A DNA stretch of 64,000 bases. Source: Algoriphagus algorifonticola. GTDB lineage: Bacteria; Bacteroidota; Bacteroidia; Cytophagales; Cyclobacteriaceae. A model generated the notes under the pieces. It saw nothing but the letters and a program-made list of their open reading frames with translations. It was not told where the DNA came from and searched no databases. The translations under genes were made by a program, and so were the position numbers. The stretch spans positions 48,592-112,591 of the forward strand of contig NZ_VLOG01000042.1 in assembly GCF_007655305.1 (NCBI RefSeq). Reading direction: 5' to 3'. Position 1 is the first letter of the stretch, and each line of letters starts with the position of its first letter. Shown here piece by piece: positions 9,914-18,532 of the stretch.

Positions 9914-9932
9914 GATTGAAATTGATTGAATG

Positions 9933-9964
9933 AAGCCATTTCTCTTTTGGGAAATGGCTTTTTT
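9933..9964 (+). terminator. terminator after lpdA
   Basis: A perfect ten-pair stem, AAGCCATTTC (9933-9942) with GAAATGGCTT (9951-9960), has an eight-base loop and is followed by T. Confidence 0.88.
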
Positions 9965-9994
9965 ATTTTGCCTAAAAAATAGCTTAATTCCGTC

Positions 9995-10768
9995 ATGAAG
10001 TTCAAAATAGCCATTTTAGGAGCAGGAAATGTAGCCTGGCATTTAGCTCCGGCCTTGGAGGATGCAGGGCATATGATTACGGAGGTTTATGCCAGAGATA
10101 TTGAGAAGGCTGGGAGAATCACTGAGCGAGTTTATGCAGCAGAAGCTAAAGAGGACTTGGATTTTTCGGAAAGTGAAGCTGAGATATTTATTCTGGCAGT
10201 AAAAGATGATGCCATACTTGAAATTGCCGATTCAGTTATTTTGCCAGAGGGAAGTATTTTGGTTCATACTTCCGGAACTACACCATTGGATATATTAGGT
10301 TATAGCTCAGCTACCTTTACTGGAATATTATATCCATTGCAATCCTTCACCATGGGACAAAAAATGGATTTGTCAGAAGTCCCTTTTTTATTGGAATCTG
10401 ATGATCAGGAGGTATTGCAAAAGCTAAAAAAGCTGGCAAAAAGTATTTCTAACTTAACTTATTTGGTGAGATCCAAAGATAGAAAGGCAGTGCATGTGGC
10501 AGCTGTTTTTGCTAGTAATTTTTCAAACCACATGATCAGAATTGCTGAGGAAATAATGAGAAGGCAAGGCTTAGATTTCGAAATGATCAAACCTCTAATT
10601 ATTGAAACTATCTCAAAAAGTTTACAGATAGGGGCTCAAAAAGCGCAAACTGGTCCTGCCATTCGGGAAGATTATGAAGTCTTGGAAGACCATCATCGCT
10701 TTTTAAATTACAATGAGCAAATAGCTGAAATTTATCGGCTGATCTCCCAAGACATTATTGATTCTTAA
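9995..10768 (+). CDS. Rossmann-fold and DUF2520 domain protein
   Basis: A 257-residue protein starting with a dinucleotide-binding motif, IAILGAGNVAWHLAPALEDAG, as in NAD(P)-dependent oxidoreductases of the 6-phosphogluconate dehydrogenase-like type. The second half contains HVAAVFASNFSNHMIRIAEE and LIIETISKSL, the helical DUF2520 region. The family is widespread in Bacteroidota but I know no proven substrate. Its stop overlaps by four bases the stop of the convergent pirin gene. Confidence 0.85.
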   Translation: MKFKIAILGAGNVAWHLAPALEDAGHMITEVYARDIEKAGRITERVYAAEAKEDLDFSESEAEIFILAVKDDAILEIADSVILPEGSILVHTSGTTPLDILGYSSATFTGILYPLQSFTMGQKMDLSEVPFLLESDDQEVLQKLKKLAKSISNLTYLVRSKDRKAVHVAAVFASNFSNHMIRIAEEIMRRQGLDFEMIKPLIIETISKSLQIGAQKAQTGPAIREDYEVLEDHHRFLNYNEQIAEIYRLISQDIIDS

Positions 10769-11619
10769 CCATTCCAAGAACCAAATTTTCCTTGCTGGTA
10801 ATCTTCATAAGCCTCATAGATCTCTTGCTGAGAATTCATGACAAATGGTCCTTGAGCCACAACTGGCTCATTGAAAGGCTTAGCATGGCCTAAAATTAGA
10901 ATTGATTTTTCATGAGCTTCCACGGAAAGAGTAGATTCTTTATTTTCAAATTCTACCAAATGTCGGAATTGAACTTCTTCTTGATTGACTGTTACCTCAC
11001 CGCGAACCAAGTAAAAAAAGATATTCTCATCTTCAGGGATCTCCTTAGTAAACTGGCTGCCGTCTTCTAAATAAATGGTGCTCATGGTAATAGGGAAGGT
11101 ACCTTCAAAAGCGCCATTTACACCATTCCATTCACCAAAGAGTTGCTGCACCTGAATTTTACCTTCGCTCAACTCAAAGGTTGGAATTTCATCTTTCTGC
11201 AAGCCAACATAATTCGGATCCATCATTTTTTTCGCAGCTGGAAGATTTAACCATAATTGCAGAATCTCCAAATCACCACCATTTTTCTTGAATTCAGAGC
11301 TGGAAACTTCAGCATGTATCAAGCCCTTCCCAGCAGTCATATACTGAACTCCTCCAGGCCCAATTACAGACTCATGTCCGCTAGAATCCTTGTGCATAAT
11401 ATCACCTTCCAAAATGAAGGTTACTGTTTCCATTCCTCTATGTGGATGAGGTCCAAATGGGAGTCCTTGATTGTACTCGGGGTATGTTTGAAATCCGTGA
11501 TGATTCAAAAACAAAAAAGGATCTATCATCTGTAAAGACCTGGTCGGCATAGGACTATATGTGACAAGGTCTGCGATAGGTCTATATTCTGATTTGTGTA
11601 TTTTTTTGATCTTTCTCAT
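10765..11619 (-). CDS. pirin family protein
   Basis: A 284-residue bicupin protein of the pirin family. The N-terminal cupin shows PHPHRGMETVTFILEGDI, with the HPHRG metal-binding motif, and later GKGLIHAE, which supplies the remaining His and Glu ligands. The C-terminal cupin domain ends with KPFNEPVVAQGPFVMNS and a typical tail. Some bacterial pirins have quercetin dioxygenase activity and others regulate metabolism; the role here cannot be told. The gene is alone between convergent DUF2520 and an M20 hydrolase on the same strand 70 bases downstream of that gene's neighbour region. Confidence 0.93.
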   Translation of the reverse strand: MRKIKKIHKSEYRPIADLVTYSPMPTRSLQMIDPFLFLNHHGFQTYPEYNQGLPFGPHPHRGMETVTFILEGDIMHKDSSGHESVIGPGGVQYMTAGKGLIHAEVSSSEFKKNGGDLEILQLWLNLPAAKKMMDPNYVGLQKDEIPTFELSEGKIQVQQLFGEWNGVNGAFEGTFPITMSTIYLEDGSQFTKEIPEDENIFFYLVRGEVTVNQEEVQFRHLVEFENKESTLSVEAHEKSILILGHAKPFNEPVVAQGPFVMNSQQEIYEAYEDYQQGKFGSWNG

Positions 11620-11689
11620 AGCTAATTAATGTATATACATTTAAATGAAAAAAAGCCCTAAAAAGTTTAGTGAATTGATTTTTTTTCGA

Positions 11690-12985
11690 CTACTGAAGCT
11701 TCTTATCCAGTTCTAAAATGGTGTAAAGAAGTACGTTGGCGCCATTGGCAATATCCTCTTTGCTGGAGAATTCAGAAGGTGCATGGCTAATTCCATCTTT
11801 ACTTGGAATAAAAATCATACCCATGGGAGCAATTCTAGCCATTTCTTGAGCATCATGACCAGCTCCACTCGGAAGGCTTAGAGTTGATAGTCCCAGTTTT
11901 TCTGCTTGAGCCTGAATTACCCTTCTGACCTCTGGGTCAGCTAATGCTGGTTTGGATGCAACCTCAATATGTTTGGAATTAAACTCAACATCAAATTCCT
12001 CTGCTATACTCTGGGCTTGCTTTTCCAAGTCCTTATAAATAGTCCAAATTTTTTCTGAAGAGAGATCCCGCATTTCTAAATTGAGCTTAACTTCTCCTGG
12101 TATTACGTTGCCAGCTCCAGGGAATGCCTGAATTTTTCCAACTGTTGCTACCTGTCTTCCTTCGTAGGATTTTACTGTTTGGTTTACCGCTAGAATGAAC
12201 TTTGCGGCTGCCAGCATAGGGTCTTTTCGAAGATTCATTGGAGTAGTACCGGCATGATTGGCAAATCCTATAAAAGTGATATCCCACCAGTCAATGGCTA
12301 CAATCCCTTCCACTACACCAATGTCTTTCTTTTCATTGTAGAGATTCGCTCCTTGCTCGATATGTAATTCTAAAAAAGCCGCCAAATCACCCGGATTTCT
12401 TTTAATTTCATTGATTCTATCAGGATTCCCTCCTAATTTTTTGATGCCCTCATATTGAGTGATTCCTGCATTACTTACTACTTGTAGTGCCTCTTTACTC
12501 AATTGGCCTACCAAAGCCCTACTTCCTACAACTCCACCTTCTTCATTGGTAAATATGATTACTTCCAAAGGATGTTTAGTGGTAAAATTATTTTCAGCTA
12601 AGGTCTTGATGACTTCAATAGATGACATAGATCCTACAGGTCCATCGTAATCTCCTCCATTAGGCACTTCATCTATATGTGATCCAAATGCGATGGGCTT
12701 TAAAGTATCGCTTGTTCCCTTTCTTCTTCCGATAATATTTCCTGCAAAATCAATGGAAACACTCAGACCAGCATCTTTCATCAGGCTGATTACATAGTTC
12801 CTAGCCTGCAGATCATAATCACTATATGCAACTCTATCCGTTCCCCCTTTTTCATTTTTCCCAAAGGTGGAAAGCTGCATTAAAGAGGCATGAAGTCTGT
12901 CTGAATTAACTTTGAATGACTGTGCATAGCTTATTTGTAAACAAAACAGGAATAAGAGAGTCAGTGGAAATATTCTTTGAATCAT
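11690..12985 (-). CDS. secreted Zn-dependent M20-family hydrolase (hydantoinase/carbamoylase type)
   Basis: A 431-residue enzyme of the allantoate amidohydrolase/N-carbamoyl-L-amino-acid hydrolase branch of peptidase family M20. Metal ligand motifs are FGSHIDEVPNGGDYDGPVGS and FTNEEGGVVGSRAL, with LELHIEQGANLY and a late SGAGHDAQEMA. I start at 12985 because the product then begins with a clear signal peptide, MIQRIFPLTLLFLFCLQISYAQ. The frame continues 32 codons upstream but runs through the terminator of the desaturase gene. Hydrolysis of a carbamoyl or ureido compound in the periplasm is inferred; the exact substrate is unknown. Confidence 0.9.
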   Translation of the reverse strand: MIQRIFPLTLLFLFCLQISYAQSFKVNSDRLHASLMQLSTFGKNEKGGTDRVAYSDYDLQARNYVISLMKDAGLSVSIDFAGNIIGRRKGTSDTLKPIAFGSHIDEVPNGGDYDGPVGSMSSIEVIKTLAENNFTTKHPLEVIIFTNEEGGVVGSRALVGQLSKEALQVVSNAGITQYEGIKKLGGNPDRINEIKRNPGDLAAFLELHIEQGANLYNEKKDIGVVEGIVAIDWWDITFIGFANHAGTTPMNLRKDPMLAAAKFILAVNQTVKSYEGRQVATVGKIQAFPGAGNVIPGEVKLNLEMRDLSSEKIWTIYKDLEKQAQSIAEEFDVEFNSKHIEVASKPALADPEVRRVIQAQAEKLGLSTLSLPSGAGHDAQEMARIAPMGMIFIPSKDGISHAPSEFSSKEDIANGANVLLYTILELDKKLQ

Positions 12986-13013
12986 AAGTTTAGCTTTTTG
13001 AAGAATAGAAATA

Positions 13014-13047
13014 TACAAAAAAAGTCCTGCGGTAAAGACAGGACTTT
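13014..13047 (-). terminator. terminator after the desaturase gene
   Basis: AAAGTCCTG (13021-13029) and CAGGACTTT (13039-13047) form a nine-pair stem. On the minus strand it is followed by a T run (the A run at 13017-13023). It lies 22 bases past the desaturase stop and supports the short M20 start. Confidence 0.85.
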
Positions 13048-13068
13048 TATTCGTGGTTTTGGAATGAT

Positions 13069-14067
13069 TTATTTCAACCAAGCTAGCTTCACCTCATCAG
13101 GTGCTTTCATTCGGTCTGCCAATCTCATATATCTATCAGCAAGATTAGATAAGTAATCTTGAGCTTTTGCGGCCATATCATTTAAGCCGGTTACAGCTTC
13201 AACTTTCCAGTGATCCACCAAGTGTTGAATGATTCTAGCATAATCCCAACCTGTGTAGATTCCAACTTTTTGGGTTATCTCCGAGAAATCTTTATACAAA
13301 GATTGACGGCTTCCACCTTCTCCCATTAATACTGCCGGCATGACAATCTGCTTGCGCATCATTTTTTCGAAGGCAACCATAGCGCCACTAGGATCTATTT
13401 CAAAAATTTTAGACATGAAGGTTTTATAGGCCTTTTCGTGCCTGGCTTCATCACCTGCAATGGTTTTACAAATTCTTGAAAGCACATGATCTCCAGCTTT
13501 ATCAGCAAGTTTACCAGTGTTAACGTGAGAAATCTTAGTAGCTCTTTCCTGAAAAGAGGTATAAATCATAGCCTGATAGGGATCAGATTCAGATTTTGGG
13601 TCAAATCCATTCGAAATCAAACGGTGGATGGTTTGTTCTACGGCCTTCATATCCACTCTTCCTGTTAGGTAGAGATACTTGTTTAAAAGATCACCGTGAC
13701 GGTTCTCTTCTGCAGTCCAAGCTTTTGACCATCTTACCCAGCCTGAAGGAGAAAGAAGATTTCTTTCTTCGTTGATTCCTTCCAACAAATTAAAATAAGT
13801 CTGATAGGAAGGCAATGCCTCTTCCGTAATCATATTTCCTACCAGAGAAGTCAAAACGGTATCTGGAATTCCTTCCGCCCGCATTTGCAATAATTTAATG
13901 TCTTCAATCGCTTCTGGATTGGACATGTCCGGAAGAAAATCAGATGGCTGCCAACAGTCATCAGGATCTACCAGCACATTATCCACAGCATCTCCGACGA
14001 TGGCATCCAGCTGGGAAATGACTTCCATGTTTTTTTCCAGCTCGTAATTGATAGGTTTTGAACTCAT
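13069..14067 (-). CDS. acyl-ACP desaturase (ferritin-like di-iron)
   Basis: A 332-residue soluble stearoyl-ACP-desaturase-like enzyme that would introduce a double bond into acyl chains on acyl carrier protein. Two di-iron ligand motifs are visible: AWTAEENRHGDLLNKYL (EENRH, EXXH type) and TIAGDEARHEKAYKTFM (DEARH, EXXH type), spaced about 90 residues as in the family. Length is right for the family. The gene is monocistronic, with a terminator behind it. In Bacteroidota such enzymes adjust membrane fluidity, and a cold-response role is plausible but not shown. Confidence 0.93.
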   Translation of the reverse strand: MSSKPINYELEKNMEVISQLDAIVGDAVDNVLVDPDDCWQPSDFLPDMSNPEAIEDIKLLQMRAEGIPDTVLTSLVGNMITEEALPSYQTYFNLLEGINEERNLLSPSGWVRWSKAWTAEENRHGDLLNKYLYLTGRVDMKAVEQTIHRLISNGFDPKSESDPYQAMIYTSFQERATKISHVNTGKLADKAGDHVLSRICKTIAGDEARHEKAYKTFMSKIFEIDPSGAMVAFEKMMRKQIVMPAVLMGEGGSRQSLYKDFSEITQKVGIYTGWDYARIIQHLVDHWKVEAVTGLNDMAAKAQDYLSNLADRYMRLADRMKAPDEVKLAWLK

Positions 14068-14081
14068 AATATTCGGGTTAT

Positions 14082-14258
14082 TTGATTCTTTTTTTCATTG
14101 CTAATCAGAATCGTTATAAAGGTAAGGACAATAATGCAGAATCGGCATGGAAAAACTCTATTCCTTATTTGAGTTTCCATGAGTGGATTATAAACAACTT
14201 AGAGAAGAAAAAAGGAGCTGATTTTCTAGCTTCTTTGATCTATAAAGCTATGCTTTAG
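14082..14258 (+). CDS. possible small ORF or gene remnant (58 codons)
   Basis: The plus strand between two minus-strand genes is open from TTG 14082 to TAG 14256-14258. The product looks protein-like in composition (for example ESAWKNSIPYLSFHEWIINN), but there is no ATG and I recognise no family. It also contains a terminator for the gene on the other strand and a separate inverted repeat at 14146-14181. A chance open frame is quite possible. Confidence 0.15.
   Translation: MILFFIANQNRYKGKDNNAESAWKNSIPYLSFHEWIINNLEKKKGADFLASLIYKAML
14207..14236 (-). terminator. terminator after the SMP-30-like gene
   Basis: AAAGGAGCT (14211-14219) pairs with AGCTTCTTT (14228-14236), nine pairs with one G-T, with an eight-base loop. 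The A run to its left gives a T run on the minus strand. It lies about 20 bases past the stop of the beta-propeller lipoprotein gene. Confidence 0.65.
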
Positions 14259-15139
14259 TAATCCAGTTTATAGGCTACTACCTTGTTTTTGAAGAAGGTA
14301 GGTACATATACAATCATCTCAGATGGATTGTATCCAATGTCGGCTGTGTTGGATTCTTCAGCTTTGGTGTCCAGTAGAATTGTTTGATCTTCAGCACTCG
14401 CAAACCAAATTTCTCCTTGCCATCTTGAAGCCACAAAGTTTCCGTCTCCTAAGATCACCAAGCCATCTCCTCCTGTTACCGCATCGTTGACCACCTCAGC
14501 GGTACCATCTGCATTCCATTTCTTCAAGCCAGATGCATCCAAACCATAAATAGTTCCATCATTCGCAACTGCTATACCATTGATACTGTCATGTCCTTCT
14601 GAGATGGTACTGATTTTCCCATCAGCATACATGTGAACTTTTCCAGTGTTCATGTCTGTGAAATAAACTTTGCCATCATGAGTAGCCACATCATTCAGGA
14701 ATTGAGCTCCCTGAACAGGCCATCTGTTGGATACTTTCGCCGTTGCTATATCGATTTCGACTAACTGATCAATATCAGTGACATACAATTTTCCGTTACT
14801 GATGCCCATTCCTTTTGGAGCGTTCAATCCAGTAACCCAATCTTGAGTTACAATATTCCCTTCATTGTCAATAATGGAAATTGATCCTTTTCCATCTTTT
14901 CCCAATGGATCTTGGCCAATTATGTTGGAGGTATAAATTGTACCTGTCGCATCATCGTAAAGAACTGACTCCACTGTCTCTAGCGTGGCAGGTGTTTCCC
15001 AAAGTTTGGTGAGCGTTGGAGTTTTTACCTCTTCAATTACTGCAACTTCTTCAGTTCCCTCAGTTTTCTGAGGTCCACATTGTGCAAATAAAAAGCTTGC
15101 TGAAAGGCCAAGTAGGCCTAATTTGATGGTTGATTTCAT
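14255..15139 (-). CDS. SMP-30/gluconolactonase-like beta-propeller lipoprotein
   Basis: A 294-residue protein with an N-terminal signal peptide and a probable lipidation cysteine (C21, FAQC). The rest is built of repeated beta-propeller blades, for example GIAVANDGTIYGLDASGLK and VATHDGKVYFTDMNTGKVHMY, as in SMP-30/gluconolaconase/LRE-like and NHL-type propellers. The metal-binding residues of true gluconolactonases cannot be assigned with confidence, so enzymatic activity is uncertain. It starts four bases after the stop of the esterase gene, so both are one operon of periplasmic or surface lipoproteins. Confidence 0.8.
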   Translation of the reverse strand: MKSTIKLGLLGLSASFLFAQCGPQKTEGTEEVAVIEEVKTPTLTKLWETPATLETVESVLYDDATGTIYTSNIIGQDPLGKDGKGSISIIDNEGNIVTQDWVTGLNAPKGMGISNGKLYVTDIDQLVEIDIATAKVSNRWPVQGAQFLNDVATHDGKVYFTDMNTGKVHMYADGKISTISEGHDSINGIAVANDGTIYGLDASGLKKWNADGTAEVVNDAVTGGDGLVILGDGNFVASRWQGEIWFASAEDQTILLDTKAEESNTADIGYNPSEMIVYVPTFFKNKVVAYKLDY

Positions 15140-15143
15140 TTTT

Positions 15144-16868
15144 TTAATTTTTGGTTAGTGTCCAGTTTTGTTGATTAAAATTTGATGGAGCTGTTACTCT
15201 CAATCTTTCCTCGATTTTATCTAAATACATGGTATTGTAACGAAGACGAGTGATGTAATTGGGAAGGCTTGGATCACCATTCCAGCAATGTTCAGCTCTA
15301 TCCCCATAGGCTACTTCTCCAGCGTAATAAGGATCTTGAGTTTGCTCCAAAAAAGCTTCTGTCAGGTAAACAGCATTATTGAGGTAATAGTTGTCCATAT
15401 CGCCACAGTAAATATTGATTTTACCCTCCAAATTTGGTCCGAGCTTTTTCCAGTCCCTTTCCATAATATATCGGAGATCAAAATTTTCCTTCCAATAAGC
15501 TGCAACCTCAGGATTAATTTCGCCGGTTTGTTTATTCCAGATAGGTTCGGGATAGCCATCATTTCCTACTGGAGAATATACCGCTTGCCAAATATCAAAT
15601 TGATCTCCTGAACGGCTTTTATCTCCACCAAGAGCCAATTCTTTATGGTTCATATCCTTTAACATAGCAGATACATGGCCTAAATAGTTCCTTTTGCCAA
15701 CTCTCGGAGTTTTTCGGAACGTTCCGTTTAAGAAATACGCATTTTTATCCTCATACAGATTAACCGTTGTGTAAGCCCTAAAATCTATAGGGTCAGGGCA
15801 TGCTGCAAAACAGCCGTTGTATTCCTCCGGATAAAATACCTGAGCGGCCAAAGCTTCCCATCCGCCTGTGGATCCTCCATATAAAAATCTTGCCCAGCCC
15901 TCACCTATTCCTCTAAACTGCTTTTCTATATGTGGGATCAATTCGTAAGTGATTGCATCTCCGTATGGGCCTAAATTTTCAGAATTTACAGCATAACTGT
16001 CGTCATAATAAGGATTAGCGTGTTGGATTTCTATGATAATGAATCGCTTGAAATCCGGTGAAATCCATTTTTGGTAAAAATCATAGGCTTCTTGCTGCTG
16101 AAGTTTGGCATAACCATAGATTCCAAAGCGAGCACTGTAATCATCTTCTCCTAATTCCGGATCAGGAGGAATGGTCCTAAATCCTCCAAAATCATCAGGA
16201 AAATGCCCGTGAAAAACCATCAGGGGATAATAGTGATTTGGATTTTGATCAAAGCCTTCTGGAATCAAAACATGAGCACCTAAGTACATATCCCGACCCC
16301 AAAATTTGGAAAGTAACTCTGATTTGATTTTGATATGCTTGATGTATTCTGTGTCTTCGGGTTCTTGAAATGGTGGAATTTCCTGGTCAATAGTCAGGCT
16401 GAGATTCTCTCCGTCCAAAAGGACTTTCTTCGGAGTGCTGTAAATATTTTTTGGAGCTCTTGCCCATTGACGGCCCTCTCCCTGATCCATGGGAAGTTTT
16501 ACAGTGTGGCCATCAGCGCGTTCAAAAGTTTCATATTTCTGAATAAAGGCCTGAACGTAATATTCTCCTTTTGGGAAATCCTTGAGTTGCTCAACGGGAT
16601 ATCCAAAGCTTTCAGGATCTAAAATGATAGGATTACCTGCTTCGAAATCTTCGAAATCCATCCCAAAAACCTGATTGCTACTCACTTCATCATTGATTCC
16701 GAATCTCGGTTCGGGAGTACTGTCCGGAGAAAAAATAACTAGAAGTCTACCGTCTTTTAGCTCTTCCTCCAACTCTGTAGCGATGTCAACTTGAATGGGT
16801 GAGTTATACTTCTCCGAACAAGAGATGATTAAAATTGAAATGACAAAAATGTAAATGGCTTTTTTCAT
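15144..16868 (-). CDS. alpha/beta-hydrolase-fold esterase lipoprotein
   Basis: A 574-residue lipoprotein with lipobox IISC (C17) from ATG 16868; the frame extends 13 codons upstream but the signal peptide starts here. The C-terminal half is an esterase-D-like alpha/beta hydrolase: PLMVFHGHFPDDFGG leads to the oxyanion region, RFLYGGSTGGWEALAAQVF contains the nucleophile serine, GCFAACPDPIDFRAY follows, and AEHCWNGDPS probably holds the catalytic histidine. The N-terminal 200 residues are beta-rich and unassigned. The substrate may be a feruloyl, acetyl or other ester on the cell surface, which is inference. It is the first gene of a two-gene operon. Confidence 0.82.
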   Translation of the reverse strand: MKKAIYIFVISILIISCSEKYNSPIQVDIATELEEELKDGRLLVIFSPDSTPEPRFGINDEVSSNQVFGMDFEDFEAGNPIILDPESFGYPVEQLKDFPKGEYYVQAFIQKYETFERADGHTVKLPMDQGEGRQWARAPKNIYSTPKKVLLDGENLSLTIDQEIPPFQEPEDTEYIKHIKIKSELLSKFWGRDMYLGAHVLIPEGFDQNPNHYYPLMVFHGHFPDDFGGFRTIPPDPELGEDDYSARFGIYGYAKLQQQEAYDFYQKWISPDFKRFIIIEIQHANPYYDDSYAVNSENLGPYGDAITYELIPHIEKQFRGIGEGWARFLYGGSTGGWEALAAQVFYPEEYNGCFAACPDPIDFRAYTTVNLYEDKNAYFLNGTFRKTPRVGKRNYLGHVSAMLKDMNHKELALGGDKSRSGDQFDIWQAVYSPVGNDGYPEPIWNKQTGEINPEVAAYWKENFDLRYIMERDWKKLGPNLEGKINIYCGDMDNYYLNNAVYLTEAFLEQTQDPYYAGEVAYGDRAEHCWNGDPSLPNYITRLRYNTMYLDKIEERLRVTAPSNFNQQNWTLTKN

Positions 16869-17036
16869 GGTGCTGCTATTGGTTAAATGTAATTTACGAT
16901 AATTCAATTGATTCTTTGGATTTTTATAATTCTGAGCTTAGAAATCAATGATTCTTTGGCTGGTTTAACCATTGGTGGATTTTTTCTGAGTCATTCTTCA
17001 AAAGGTTTTATATTCCAATTTGAAACCAACCTTATG

Positions 17037-17142
17037 ATGAAATCGAGCATGTCGGAGCCGAAACACACTGGGATGCCCCGATGTATCGGGAAAAATATGC
17101 GAGATTCCATGTGACCTTTGAAAAACAAATTATAAACACATG
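17037..17142 (+). repeat. leader element copy A (start-codon hairpin), before the dipeptidase gene
   Basis: First copy of a leader seen four times in the window. It begins with ATGAAATCGAGC (17037-17048) and contains an internal hairpin CCCGAT/ATCGGG (17077-17090). It then has GCGAGATTCCATGTGACC and a 3' part AATTATAAACACATGAAA. The arms CATGTG (17108-17113) and CACATG (17137-17142) are complementary, and the second arm contains the dipeptidase ATG (17140). Confidence 0.6.
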
Positions 17143-18387
17143 AAAAAATACCTGAGCTTTCTCGCATTTGCGGCGATTCTATCTTCTTGTCAAACTTCTG
17201 AAAATACGGAGGTGGATTACACTCAAATGTCCGATGAAGAACGATTGGAAATTGCTAAAGAAATAGCCCAAAACACCATCATGGTAGATGGCCATGTTGA
17301 CTTACCTTACAGGATGAAAGTGGGAGGATTTACTTTGCAAAGAGAGATTCTGGATGTTTCTGTGAGAACCCCTGACGGAAATTTTGATTTCCCGAGAGCT
17401 AAGGAGGGAGGCTTAGATGCCCCTTTCATGTCAATTTATATCCCAGCCGGAAATCAGCAGGTCCCAGGAGCTTCCAAAGCATTGGCGGATTCCTTGATTC
17501 TCATGACAGAGCGACTAGCCGAGACCTTTCCGGATAAATTTGCCATGGCTTACAGTCCTGCGGATGTAGAGGCCAACTTTGCCAAAGGCCTAGTCTCATT
17601 ACCAATGGGAATGGAAAATGGAGCTGGTTTGGAAGATGATATTTCCAATGTGGAGTATTTTCATCAGAGAGGCATCCGCTATATCACTTTGACCCATGGG
17701 AAAGCAAATTTGATCGGAGATTCCAGTTATGATTCATTAAGACCCCACGGCGGGCTGTCTGAATATGGAGAGCAAGTAGTGAAGGAAATGAACCGAGTGG
17801 GGATCATGGTGGATTTAAGTCACGTTTCCGATGAAACATTTAAAGATGCCTTGGCAATAACCCAAGTTCCAGTAATCGCCTCGCATTCTTCAGCTAGAAA
17901 ATTTACCCCTGGGTTTGAGAGAAATATGAGTGATGAATTGATTCAGGCTATGGCCAAAAGCGGTGGAGTGATGATGATCAATTTTGGTGGGAGTTTTATT
18001 GATTCGACTTATGCGGCGGGCTCTTCCAAAGTGCGAGAGCATTTGGTGAACTATATGGCTGAAAATAATCTAAGCAGAAGCGATTCTGCTTTCAGAGCAT
18101 ATGCGGAATCTTATGCAGCGGCTAATAACCCTTTCCCCTCTGTTCAGAAAGTGGCTGACCATATTGACCATGTAGTTAATCTGGTAGGGATTGATCATGT
18201 AGGATTTGGCTCTGATTTCGACGGAGTTGGGGATTCCTTGCCTACTGGATTGAAGGATGTCTCCATGTTCCCCAATTTGATTGCAGAACTTTTGAAAAGA
18301 GGCTATTCTAAAGAGGATATTGAGAAAATTTGCTATAAAAATATCTTCAGAGTTTGGCAGGCAGTAGAAGATTATGCGAAAAAGTAG
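17140..18387 (+). CDS. M19 membrane dipeptidase, lipoprotein
   Basis: A 415-residue lipoprotein (lipobox LSSC, C17) of peptidase family M19, the renal-dipeptidase type, which hydrolyses dipeptides with two zinc ions. Zinc-ligand motifs are MVDGHVDLP (HxD) and a glutamate in the LPMGMENGAGLEDD region; further ligands lie in VMVDLSHVSDETF-type and VIASHSSARKF segments. The C-terminal VGFGSDFDGVGDSLPTGL is a family signature. It should act in the periplasm or outer membrane on peptides. The start codon is embedded in leader element A, so translation may be controlled by that hairpin. Confidence 0.93.
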   Translation: MKKYLSFLAFAAILSSCQTSENTEVDYTQMSDEERLEIAKEIAQNTIMVDGHVDLPYRMKVGGFTLQREILDVSVRTPDGNFDFPRAKEGGLDAPFMSIYIPAGNQQVPGASKALADSLILMTERLAETFPDKFAMAYSPADVEANFAKGLVSLPMGMENGAGLEDDISNVEYFHQRGIRYITLTHGKANLIGDSSYDSLRPHGGLSEYGEQVVKEMNRVGIMVDLSHVSDETFKDALAITQVPVIASHSSARKFTPGFERNMSDELIQAMAKSGGVMMINFGGSFIDSTYAAGSSKVREHLVNYMAENNLSRSDSAFRAYAESYAAANNPFPSVQKVADHIDHVVNLVGIDHVGFGSDFDGVGDSLPTGLKDVSMFPNLIAELLKRGYSKEDIEKICYKNIFRVWQAVEDYAKK

Positions 18388-18420
18388 CCTCCTTATTTAG
18401 TTTGAATTTCGAATTTGCAC

Positions 18421-18453
18421 AAGGCGCCTCTTCATTTAAGGGGCGCTTTTTTA
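18421..18453 (+). terminator. terminator after the dipeptidase gene
   Basis: AAGGCGCCTCTT and AAGGGGCGCTT form a GC-rich hairpin with one bulge and one G-T pair and are followed by a run of T, 33 bases after the stop. Confidence 0.75.
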
Positions 18454-18532
18454 TTATTCAGTAATTAATCCAGAATAGAATCACTCCTCGTAGCTATAAC
18501 AGACCGAACCTAAAGTTGAATAGTGAAAGAGG

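Noticed and set aside
14146..14181. Inverted repeat CATGGAAAAACTC/GAGTTTCCATG as a terminator
   Set aside because: It has a two-base bulge and no T run on either strand, and a better terminator lies at 14207-14236.
14176..14196. Similarity of TTCCATG and ATTATAAACA to the leader element
   Set aside because: Only short words match; there is no ATG in the 3' arm and no pairing, so a chance match is more likely.
16908..17114. A 68-codon plus-strand frame before the dipeptidase gene
   Set aside because: It lies in the intergenic region and runs into leader element A; its end is inside the shared repeat and no homology is seen.
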